From: Lentilactobacillus fungorum
Lineage (GTDB): Bacteria; Bacillota; Bacilli; Lactobacillales; Lactobacillaceae
DNA: 64,000 bases
Direction of reading: 5' to 3'
Assembly: GCF_016860605.1 (NCBI RefSeq)
Contig: NZ_BNJR01000004.1
Span: forward strand, 1-64,000
A program made the translations under genes and the position numbers. The notes below the pieces were generated by a model. The model was not told where the DNA came from, did not search any database, and saw only the letters and a program-made list of their open reading frames with translations. The stretch's first letter is position 1. Each line of letters begins with the position of its first letter. Shown in pieces: positions 39,792 through 47,064 of the stretch.

Positions 39792-40742
39792 ATGTCAATT
39801 AATGAACAAATATTAACGGCAATTAAACAGTATCAAACAATTATTATTCATCGTCACAAACGACCAGATCCAGATGCAATCGGCTCACAACTGGGCCTTG
39901 CGCAGATTCTCAAAGCGTCCTTTCCTAAAAAAACGGTGTTGGCCGCTGGCAAGCAGTACGATGGGTTCAATTGGATGGGCAAGACGGATGAAATCGCCGA
40001 TGATCAGTATGCCCATGCGCTGGTGATCGTTGTTGACACAGCTAATCAGCCACGAGTTGATGACGATCGTTACAACAAAGGCCAAATGATGATCAAAATT
40101 GACCATCATCCAAACGATGATGCCTTTGGTGACGTGATGTGGGTAGAACCAGAAGCTTCTAGTACATCTGAATTGATTTATGACTTCTTCGCGGCAAACA
40201 CGGCTGACTTGGTCATGCCTTCAGAAGCTGCCCGGTTATTATATGCGGGGATTGTTGGCGATACGGGGCGATTCATGTACCCATCAACTTCATCACATAC
40301 TTTTGAAGTTGCCGCCCGATTGACAACCTATGACTTTTCTGCAAGTGAAGTTAACAAAATCGAAGATGAGATTGATATCCCGCTGGCTCGATTGTCAGCT
40401 TATGTCTATGAAAATTTGACGATTCTCGATAGCGGGGCCGCCTACCTAGTCCTCTCAGATAAAGTATTGGCGCCATTTAAGCTTGGCGATGATAGTACGT
40501 CTGCGGTTGTACCGCTGCCCGGGAAAATTAAGGACGTCACTTCTTGGGCAATCTTTGTACAGCAAAAAGATAGCAGCTTTCGGATTCGGTTACGTTCTAA
40601 AGGACCAGCAATCAATGAACTCGCTAAGAAATATGGCGGCGGCGGCCATCCACTTGCTAGTGGGGCGGTTGTCGAAGATGAAGCCCACATCAAAGCCTTT
40701 GTGGCCGACCTCAATCAGGTTGTCACTGATTACAAGAAGTAG
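39792..40742 (+). CDS. nrnA: DHH-family oligoribonuclease / pAp phosphatase NrnA
   Basis: Degrades nano-RNAs and dephosphorylates 3'-phosphoadenosine 5'-phosphate. The 316-residue protein has the DHH-domain metal motifs RHKRPDPDAIGSQ (about 19-31), VVDTA (about 80-84), IDHHPND (about 99-105) and a DHHA1 domain ending in GGGHPLASGA (about 283-292). It starts 50 nt after dinB and is followed 8 nt later by the helicase gene. Confidence 0.92.
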   Translation: MSINEQILTAIKQYQTIIIHRHKRPDPDAIGSQLGLAQILKASFPKKTVLAAGKQYDGFNWMGKTDEIADDQYAHALVIVVDTANQPRVDDDRYNKGQMMIKIDHHPNDDAFGDVMWVEPEASSTSELIYDFFAANTADLVMPSEAARLLYAGIVGDTGRFMYPSTSSHTFEVAARLTTYDFSASEVNKIEDEIDIPLARLSAYVYENLTILDSGAAYLVLSDKVLAPFKLGDDSTSAVVPLPGKIKDVTSWAIFVQQKDSSFRIRLRSKGPAINELAKKYGGGGHPLASGAVVEDEAHIKAFVADLNQVVTDYKK

Positions 40743-40750
40743 GAGATTTT

Positions 40751-42112
40751 ATGAGCAAATTTTCAGAATTCAATTTAAAGCCATTTTTAATGGCCGCATT
40801 AAAGGAAATTGGTTTTTCGACGCCAACACCTGTTCAGGAAAAACTGATTCCAAAGATTATGGCAAAACGAGATGTGGTTGGTCAGTCTGCTACAGGTAGT
40901 GGTAAGACCCATGCTTTTTTACTGCCAATTTTTAATCAACTTGATCCTAATAAGCATGAAGTTCAAGCTGTTATCACAACCCCAAGCCGTGAGCTGGCTT
41001 ATCAAATTATCGATGCAGCCAAGCAACTTGCTAAACACAGTGAGCAGCCAATCTCAACTGGCGCATACGTTGGGGGGACTGACAAACTTCGACAAGAAAC
41101 TAAATTAAAGCATGAGCAGCCTCAACTAGTAATTGGCACCCCAGGCCGAATTTGGGATTTAATCCAAAACGGTGGTTTGGACGTTCATACTGCTTCTCAA
41201 TTAGTGATTGATGAGGCTGATATGACCCTTGATCTGGGATTCTTAGACGTGGTTGATCATATTGCTGCCAGCTTTGGTAAACATGTTCAAATGATGGTCT
41301 TTTCGGCAACGATTCCGCAAAAAATCAATGTTTTTTTGCGGAAGTACATGGATAATCCGGTGATTGAAGAAATCCCGGTGGCGTCAATTATCAGTCCAAC
41401 GATTGACAATTGGTTAATTTCTACTAAGGGCCACGATAAGAACCAACTCATTTACCAATTATTGACGATTGGGGAACCCTATTTGGTGTTAATTTTTGCC
41501 AATACCAGAAAACGGGTAGAGGAACTAACCGACTACCTCAAGGGTCAAGGCTTGAAAGTTGCAATGATTCATGGCGGTGTTAAACCTCGGGAACGAAAAC
41601 AGATTATGCGTCGAGTCAAGAACCTCGAATTTCAATACGTTGTTGCAACTGATTTAGCAGCTCGGGGAATTGATATTCAGGGTGTTTCAGAAGTCATCAA
41701 CGATGATATTCCAGTCGAAGATCTTGAATTCTTTATTCATCGAGTAGGCCGAACTGGGCGAAACGGGATGTCCGGGACATCGATTACCCTTTACTCACCA
41801 GATGAAGAAAAGGATGTTGAAGAACTCGAAAATATGGGGATTCACTTTAAACCCAAAACTTTGAAAAACCATGAAATCGTCGACTCTTATGATCGCCATC
41901 GTCGTAAGACACATCGTAAGAAACATGACAAGCTTGATCCAACGATGATTGGCATGATTAAGAAGAAAAAGAAAAAAGTTAAACCAGGTTATAAGCGACA
42001 AATTAAGATGTCGCTTGCTAGAAAAGATGAACTGGATCGACGGGTCAAAAAGCGTCAAGAAGCTCGGGCTCAACGAAAACAGCGCAAGAACAGTTCGTCT
42101 CGATATAAGTAA
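40751..42112 (+). CDS. cshB: DEAD-box RNA helicase, CshB-like
   Basis: ATP-dependent RNA helicase involved in RNA folding and cold adaptation. The 453-residue protein has Q-motif FSTPTPVQ, motif I SATGSGKT (about 49-56), motif II DEAD (about 156-159), motif III SAT, HRVGRTGR (about 330-337) and a strongly basic tail (KKKKKKVK, RRVKKRQEAR). The length and tail match CshB more than CshA. Its last 5 codons are close to the alaS promoter. Confidence 0.9.
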   Translation: MSKFSEFNLKPFLMAALKEIGFSTPTPVQEKLIPKIMAKRDVVGQSATGSGKTHAFLLPIFNQLDPNKHEVQAVITTPSRELAYQIIDAAKQLAKHSEQPISTGAYVGGTDKLRQETKLKHEQPQLVIGTPGRIWDLIQNGGLDVHTASQLVIDEADMTLDLGFLDVVDHIAASFGKHVQMMVFSATIPQKINVFLRKYMDNPVIEEIPVASIISPTIDNWLISTKGHDKNQLIYQLLTIGEPYLVLIFANTRKRVEELTDYLKGQGLKVAMIHGGVKPRERKQIMRRVKNLEFQYVVATDLAARGIDIQGVSEVINDDIPVEDLEFFIHRVGRTGRNGMSGTSITLYSPDEEKDVEELENMGIHFKPKTLKNHEIVDSYDRHRRKTHRKKHDKLDPTMIGMIKKKKKKVKPGYKRQIKMSLARKDELDRRVKKRQEARAQRKQRKNSSSRYK

Positions 42113-42117
42113 AATAA

Positions 42118-42146
42118 TTGACAGTTATTTGACAAAAAAGTATAAT
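42118..42146 (+). promoter_or_regulatory. alaS promoter, consensus
   Basis: TTGACA (42118-42123), a 17-nt spacer and TATAAT (42141-42146): a perfect sigma-A promoter, the strongest in the window. A second TTGACA-like TTTGACA lies in the spacer. Confidence 0.85.
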
Positions 42147-42152
42147 TTCTAG

Positions 42153-42363
42153 TGTCTTAAGAATATGCTGATTGGATTTAATTTTAAGAAACGTTTTGGT
42201 TGATGCAAAAAACGATTTAAACCAATCCAGTGCTCTCTTAACTTTTAAATAGCTATACGCAACTCTACGTTATAGAGATTAAGTGGTTACGATAAACATC
42301 GTTGCAATCAGAGTGGTACCGCGTCAATGGGCGTCTCTGTTAGCAACGGTGTTTTATTTTTTT
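42153..42363 (+). promoter_or_regulatory. T-box riboswitch (tRNA-Ala) of alaS
   Basis: Compact leader with Stem I base TTAAGA/TCTTAA and upper helix GATTGG/CCAATC. The 3' loop side CAGTGCTC presents GCT (42232-42234), an Ala codon. The distal loop GGTTGATGCAAAA fits the conserved Stem I apex. The T-box GAGTGGTACCGCG (42311-42323) has T as variable base, matching the A discriminator of tRNA-Ala. CAGAG (42309-42313) with CTCTG (42335-42339) forms the antiterminator. The terminator is unusual (next entry). Confidence 0.9.
42295..42363 (+). terminator. alaS T-box terminator with upstream arm before the T-box
   Basis: AACATCGTTGC (42295-42305) pairs along 11 bp with GCAACGGTGTT (42343-42353), followed by TTATTTTTTT. 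The arms enclose the T-box and antiterminator. The upstream arm also contains ATCGT (42298-42302), which pairs with ACGAT (42289-42293) in the hairpin preceding the T-box. I found no canonical terminator using the 3' antiterminator strand. Confidence 0.6.
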
Positions 42364-42380
42364 CAAAAGGAGAATTAATC

Positions 42381-45023
42381 ATGAAAGACTTAAGCAGTGG
42401 CCAAATTCGGCAAATGTTTTTAGATTTTTTCCAAGAAAAAGGACATACGATTGAACCAAGTGCATCACTTATCCCAGTAGACGATCCTACGTTATTATGG
42501 ATCAATTCTGGGGTTGCAACGATGAAGAAGTACTTTGACGGCTCGGTGGTCCCTAAAAATCCCCGGATGACCAGTTCTCAAAAGAGTATTCGGACTAACG
42601 ACATTGAAAATGTTGGTAAGACGCCCCGACATCACACGTTATTTGAAATGCTGGGGAACTTCTCGGTAGGGGATTATTTCAAAAAAGAGGCCATTACCTG
42701 GGCCTTTGAGCTGTTAACTTCCCCGAAGTGGTTTGGTTGGGATAAAGAAAAACTCTATATGACCGTTTACCCGAAAGATAAAGATGCTAAGAAGTATTGG
42801 GAACAAGTCGGGGTTTCGCCGGACCATATTATTGAAATCGAGGATAATTTTTGGGATATTGGTCAGGGACCTTCTGGACCGGATTCAGAAATCTTTTATG
42901 ATCGGGGCGAAGATTTTGATAATTTAGCTCCGGATGATCCTGAAAACTATCCAGGTGGTGAAAATGATCGCTGGCTTGAAGTTTGGAACATCGTTTTCTC
43001 ACAGTTTAACCACACACCACAAGATACGTATGAGCCGTTACCTCGGAAAAACATTGATACTGGTATGGGACTTGAACGGGTCGTGTCGATCTTTCAGCAC
43101 GCTCGAACGAACTTTGAAACGGACTTATTTTTACCCATGATCCGGGAAACTGAAAAGTTAAGTGACCATAAGACCTATGGAACAAGTAAACAAGATGATG
43201 TTGCTTTTCGAATTATTGCTGACCATGCCCGGGCAATCACCGTTGCAATTGGTGATGGCGCCTTACCTTCAAACGTTGGCCGTGGTTACGTTATCCGCCG
43301 TTTAATCAGGCGGGCCATTGTTAACGGCCAGCGCCTAGGAATCAACGAGGCCTTCTTATATAAGCTGGCACCGGTCGTTGGGCGAACCCTTGAGTCGTAT
43401 TATCCGGATGTCTTAAAGCAACAAGCTTACATTGCCAAGGTCATTCGTTCAGAAGAAGATCGGTTCAATGAAACGTTAGCTGACGGGTTAAAGTTACTTC
43501 ATGAAGTGATTGCAGATGCGCAAAAAAATCAGCAAAAGCAAATCGACGGCCCAATTGCTTTTAAACTTTATGATACGTATGGTTTTCCAGTTGAACTTAC
43601 TGAAGAAGAAGCTGCCGATGCCGGCTTAGAAGTTGACCAAGCAGGTTTTGAAGTCGAAATGCAAAAGCAAAAGGATCGTGCTCGGAATGCAAGAAGCGGT
43701 GCCAAATCAATGGGTGTTCAGCGAGACTTGTTGCTTGAAATTAAAGATAAAAGTGACTATGTTGGCTACGATACGCTGGATGTTGATCATGCTAAGGCTT
43801 TAGAAATTATTGAGGATGAAAAGTGTGTGGACCAGTCAAAGGAAGACACAATCGAAGTCATCTTTGACAAAACGCCATTTTATGCCGAAATGGGCGGGCA
43901 AGTTGCAGACCGTGGAGTTGTCCTTGACGAAGAAGGCGATAAGGTCGCTGATGTCGTTGACGTTCAGCATGCGCCAAATGGGCAAAATTTACACACCTTA
44001 AAAACTCAAGAACCTTTAATTAAGGGCAACGAGTATCATTTGGTTGTTGACCGTCTATTCCATAGCCGCGTTGAAAAGAACCATACGGCTACTCACTTAC
44101 TGGACCAATCACTAAGAAACGTTTTAGGTGGCCATACCCAGCAAGCCGGCTCTTTAGTTGAACCCAATTATCTTCGATTTGATTTCAATCATTTTGGCCA
44201 AGTCACCGATGAAGATTTGGAAAAAGTTGAAAATATGGTCAACCGGCAGATTTTTAATGAAATCAATGTGAATACGGTAGTGACCGATCCAAAGACTGGT
44301 AAAAAAATGGGTGCAATTGCGTTGTTTAGTGAAAAATACGGCGATAAGGTACGTGTTGTCAGCATCGGCGATTTTTCAGTTGAATTTTGTGGGGGGACTC
44401 ATGTAAAGAATACCCGCGAGATTGGTTTGTTTAAGATTGTGTCTGAATCTGGAGTCGGGGCTGGTATTCGTCGGATTGAAGCCGTTACTTCTCGCGATGC
44501 TTTCAAGTTCTTAAACGACCAAACAAAGGAACTTCGACAAGTTGCTGGCGCCTTAAAAGTGACTCAATTAAAGGATGTGCCTAATCGCGTTAATCAATTA
44601 CAAGACGAAATTAAGGGGTTGCATCAGAAGCAAGAATCTTTGGAAGCCAAGTTAGCTGGTGAACAAGCTCAAGATGTCTTTAAAGATAAGCAAGAAGTTT
44701 CAGGCGGTTCCATTATTACAGGAATCATCAAAGACGCTGGCATGGATCAACTTCGTCAATTAGCAGATACTTGGCGGGCCAAGAACCTTTCGGATGTGTT
44801 GGTCCTTGGAACCGGTAGCGGCCAAAAGGCAAACTTGATTGTTGCTGTTCGCGATGACAAGGTTAATGATGGGATCAAAGCTGGCGATCTTATTAAGTCG
44901 ATTGCTGGAAACATTAAAGGTGGCGGTGGTGGTCGGCCGAATATGGCCCAAGCTGGCGGCAAGGACCCAGCCGGTCTTGACAAAGCGATGCATGCGGCTG
45001 CCGAATGGCTAGCTAACCGATAA
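42381..45023 (+). CDS. alaS: Alanyl-tRNA synthetase
   Basis: Class II synthetase charging tRNA-Ala, with editing of Ser and Gly. The 880-residue protein has the aminoacylation core (about 1-400, with ASLIPVDDPTLLW and RHHTLFEMLGNFS), the editing domain with HTATHLL (about 570-576) and CGGTH (about 670-674), and a C-terminal DHHA1 domain ending near GGGGGRPNMAQAGG. AAGGAG sets the ATG at 42381; upstream frame to 42327 lies in the terminator. Controlled by the T-box. Confidence 0.98.
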   Translation: MKDLSSGQIRQMFLDFFQEKGHTIEPSASLIPVDDPTLLWINSGVATMKKYFDGSVVPKNPRMTSSQKSIRTNDIENVGKTPRHHTLFEMLGNFSVGDYFKKEAITWAFELLTSPKWFGWDKEKLYMTVYPKDKDAKKYWEQVGVSPDHIIEIEDNFWDIGQGPSGPDSEIFYDRGEDFDNLAPDDPENYPGGENDRWLEVWNIVFSQFNHTPQDTYEPLPRKNIDTGMGLERVVSIFQHARTNFETDLFLPMIRETEKLSDHKTYGTSKQDDVAFRIIADHARAITVAIGDGALPSNVGRGYVIRRLIRRAIVNGQRLGINEAFLYKLAPVVGRTLESYYPDVLKQQAYIAKVIRSEEDRFNETLADGLKLLHEVIADAQKNQQKQIDGPIAFKLYDTYGFPVELTEEEAADAGLEVDQAGFEVEMQKQKDRARNARSGAKSMGVQRDLLLEIKDKSDYVGYDTLDVDHAKALEIIEDEKCVDQSKEDTIEVIFDKTPFYAEMGGQVADRGVVLDEEGDKVADVVDVQHAPNGQNLHTLKTQEPLIKGNEYHLVVDRLFHSRVEKNHTATHLLDQSLRNVLGGHTQQAGSLVEPNYLRFDFNHFGQVTDEDLEKVENMVNRQIFNEINVNTVVTDPKTGKKMGAIALFSEKYGDKVRVVSIGDFSVEFCGGTHVKNTREIGLFKIVSESGVGAGIRRIEAVTSRDAFKFLNDQTKELRQVAGALKVTQLKDVPNRVNQLQDEIKGLHQKQESLEAKLAGEQAQDVFKDKQEVSGGSIITGIIKDAGMDQLRQLADTWRAKNLSDVLVLGTGSGQKANLIVAVRDDKVNDGIKAGDLIKSIAGNIKGGGGGRPNMAQAGGKDPAGLDKAMHAAAEWLANR

Positions 45024-45034
45024 TTATTACACTG

Positions 45035-45054
45035 CGATTACATGTCGATTACAT
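45035..45054. repeat. Tandem direct repeat upstream of ireB
   Basis: CGATTACAT occurs twice with a period of 11 bp (45035-45043 and 45046-45054), about one helical turn, just upstream of the ireB promoter. Such phasing suits a dimeric activator, but no regulator is known. Confidence 0.4.
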
Positions 45055-45066
45055 TGCCTCTCTTGA

Positions 45067-45095
45067 TTGTAGTTTTAACGATAATCAGTTAAAAT
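45067..45095 (+). promoter_or_regulatory. Promoter of ireB-ruvX-yrzB
   Basis: TTGTAG (45067-45072), a 17-nt spacer and TAAAAT (45090-45095), 36 nt before the ireB start. Confidence 0.5.
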
Positions 45096-45131
45096 TAGTA
45101 CAAATGACCGTATGTCATAGAGGTGAATCGT

Positions 45132-45413
45132 ATGAGTTCGTTAGATAAAACCATGTTTTTCAATTTCAATGAAGATCAACCAAAGGATGTTCGGGATACA
45201 CTATTGACAGTGTATGCTGCGCTGGAAGAAAAGGGGTACAACCCCTACAATCAAATTGTTGGGTATTTGATTTCTGGTGATCCTGCTTACATTCCTCGTA
45301 ACTTGGACGCTCGTAATTTGATTCGCAGACATGAACGCGATGAAATCATCGAAGAATTAGTTCGTTTCTACTTGGATAATCACCCAACCGAAACGAAAAA
45401 GGGTGAAAAATGA
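45132..45413 (+). CDS. ireB: IreB family regulatory phosphoprotein (UPF0297)
   Basis: Small dimeric regulator; the enterococcal protein is phosphorylated on N-terminal threonines by the IreK kinase and lowers cephalosporin resistance. The 93-residue protein matches the family along its length ([44 protein letters not shown]). AGGTGA sets the ATG at 45132; the GTG at 45123 is part of it. Only T9 or so is available near the N-terminus as a candidate phosphosite. ruvX overlaps its stop (ATGA). Confidence 0.93.
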   Translation: MSSLDKTMFFNFNEDQPKDVRDTLLTVYAALEEKGYNPYNQIVGYLISGDPAYIPRNLDARNLIRRHERDEIIEELVRFYLDNHPTETKKGEK

Positions 45414-45844
45414 GATTAATGGGATTAGACGTTGGTTCAAAAACAGTCGGTGTTGCGGTTAGCGACTCGCTTGGTTGGACATCACAAGGAGTGGAAATCA
45501 TTCCAATTGATGAAGATAACGAACAGTTTGGTTTGGATCGGGTTGCAGAATTGGTGTCACAGTATCAAGTTGATGGCTTTGTCGTTGGGTTACCCAAGAA
45601 CATGAACAATTCGCTGGGTCCGCGGGCGGAAGCTTCTGAACAGTATGGTAAACGCTTGGAAAAACAGTTTGGCCTTCCCGTAGATTTTGAAGATGAGCGT
45701 TTAACCACTGTTGAAGCCCAACGGATGTTGACCGAAGAAGCAGATATTTCCAGGAAAAAGCGTAAAAAAGTCATTGATAAGTTGGCTGCAGGATTAATTT
45801 TGCAAAACTATCTAGATCGAAAAGGCAGATTAACAAAAATTTAG
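45410..45844 (+). CDS. ruvX: YqgF/RuvX family RNase H-fold nuclease
   Basis: Putative Holliday junction resolvase, also implicated in pre-16S rRNA maturation. The 144-residue protein starts [19 protein letters not shown] with the first catalytic Asp, then [13 protein letters not shown] (about 58-70) and [13 protein letters not shown] (about 96-108). It overlaps ireB by 4 nt and yrzB follows closely: the conserved ireB-ruvX-yrzB operon. Confidence 0.94.
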   Translation: MRLMGLDVGSKTVGVAVSDSLGWTSQGVEIIPIDEDNEQFGLDRVAELVSQYQVDGFVVGLPKNMNNSLGPRAEASEQYGKRLEKQFGLPVDFEDERLTTVEAQRMLTEEADISRKKRKKVIDKLAAGLILQNYLDRKGRLTKI

Positions 45845-45855
45845 CGAGGGTGACA

Positions 45856-46179
45856 ATGATGGCAGATGAACCAGTACAACAACAAATTACACTTGTTGAT
45901 GATAATGGCGAAGAAACTTTATACGATGTGTTATTTACTTTCAAATCAGAAGATTTTGATCGGTCCTATATTTTGATTTATCCGGCTGGCAAAAGTGATG
46001 ATGAAGAAGTTGAGATTCAAGCATTTGCATTACCTAAGGGTGATGATCCAAGCGATCCGCAAGGCGGCGAGCTTCAGGCGATTGAAACGGACAAGGAATG
46101 GGACATGATTGAATCGGTTTTGAATACGTTCTTAGGTAAAGATGGCGACGACCAAGACAGCACTGATGATAACAAGTAG
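45856..46179 (+). CDS. yrzB: DUF1292 protein YrzB
   Basis: Conserved Firmicute protein of unknown function, always next to ireB and ruvX. About 107 acidic residues with ITLVDDNGEE, YDVLFTFKSEDFDRSYILIYP and a low-complexity acidic tail. Frame opens with GTG at 45850, which is part of GAGGGTGA; ATG at 45856 or 45859 is the likely start. Confidence 0.9.
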   Translation: MMADEPVQQQITLVDDNGEETLYDVLFTFKSEDFDRSYILIYPAGKSDDEEVEIQAFALPKGDDPSDPQGGELQAIETDKEWDMIESVLNTFLGKDGDDQDSTDDNK

Positions 46180-46203
46180 TGACGATATTCGCCATTTGAT
46201 CGT

Positions 46204-46255
46204 AGGATTGAGAACAAAGCGTCAGTTTTGTCTCAGTCCTTTTTAATTGATTTTT
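46204..46255 (+). terminator. Terminator after yrzB (TTTTGTC hairpin family)
   Basis: AGGATTGAG (46204-46212) pairs with CTCAGTCCT (46232-46240) with one T-G pair, with ACAAA/TTTTGT inside, followed by TTTTAATTGATTTTTTT. Confidence 0.8.
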
Positions 46256-46270
46256 TTAGGATGTGAGTTA

Positions 46271-46531
46271 ATGTTAAATTCTGATAAGAGGCGCTTTAAA
46301 GCAACGATTGGCGGTAAAGAATATGTACTAGTTGGTAAGGGCTCGGTTGAACATATGCAGGCCGTGACAAACCTATTGAATGAACAGTTAAACCAACTAC
46401 AAGCGGCAATGCCAAGTGCGACTGATGAGCAACGAGCCATTTTGATTGCCTTTAATGCGATTTCCAAACAATTCGAGATAGCGGCACAACTTGATAAGGA
46501 AAAGATAGACGACCATGATGTCAGGCAATAG
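46271..46531 (+). CDS. zapA: Cell division protein ZapA
   Basis: Small FtsZ-associated protein that bundles protofilaments. The 86-residue protein shows the family pattern RRFKATIGGKEYVLVG (beta-hairpin) followed by a helical region with VTNLLNEQLNQL. GGATGTGAG precedes the ATG at 46271. The order zapA-cvpA-mutS2-trxA is conserved in Bacilli. Confidence 0.9.
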   Translation: MLNSDKRRFKATIGGKEYVLVGKGSVEHMQAVTNLLNEQLNQLQAAMPSATDEQRAILIAFNAISKQFEIAAQLDKEKIDDHDVRQ

Positions 46532-46545
46532 AAAGGTTGAGGCGC

Positions 46546-47064
46546 GTGATTTTTAATATTGGGATCTGCTTAATTTTAGTGATTGGTTTTTTACGCGGAT
46601 TTCATCGTGGTTTAGTAGTGGCACTTTTTAACTTGGTCGGTTGGCTGGCAGCAACGGTTAGCGCGATTTTATTCACCGCTCCGCTGGTGGACTTTGTTTT
46701 ACAAATTGATCCGAATTGGTCGCCCAATGCAACCATTCGCTTAATAATCAAATGGCTGGCTTTTCTACTCATTTTTATCACTATTTCCAGCTTGGTTAGA
46801 ATTGTGAGGGATTTAATCCGGCCAGTGACTAAGTTACCACTCATTAGTCAAGCAAACGCTATTTTAGGGGCTTTGATGAATCTCATTTCACATTACTTGC
46901 TCATTTTTATTTTACTTAACTTTTTATTATTATTGCCCAGTCAAACCATTCAACAACAGTATGATCAATCCACTCTTAGCCAATGGATTGTTAAACAAAC
47001 GCCAGGATTATCCAACAAGATGATCCAAATTTGGACTGAGCATGCTAGTGAGGTGAACGCATGA
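46546..47064 (+). CDS. cvpA: CvpA family membrane protein
   Basis: Polytopic inner-membrane protein of unknown biochemical role, named for colicin V production in E. coli. 172 residues with four predicted helices and the GFLRGFHRGLVVALFNLVGWLAA block. The GTG at 46546 lies 9 nt past GAAAGG; the TTG at 46537 has no room for a ribosome binding site. It overlaps mutS2 by 4 nt (ATGA). Confidence 0.88.
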   Translation: MIFNIGICLILVIGFLRGFHRGLVVALFNLVGWLAATVSAILFTAPLVDFVLQIDPNWSPNATIRLIIKWLAFLLIFITISSLVRIVRDLIRPVTKLPLISQANAILGALMNLISHYLLIFILLNFLLLLPSQTIQQQYDQSTLSQWIVKQTPGLSNKMIQIWTEHASEVNA

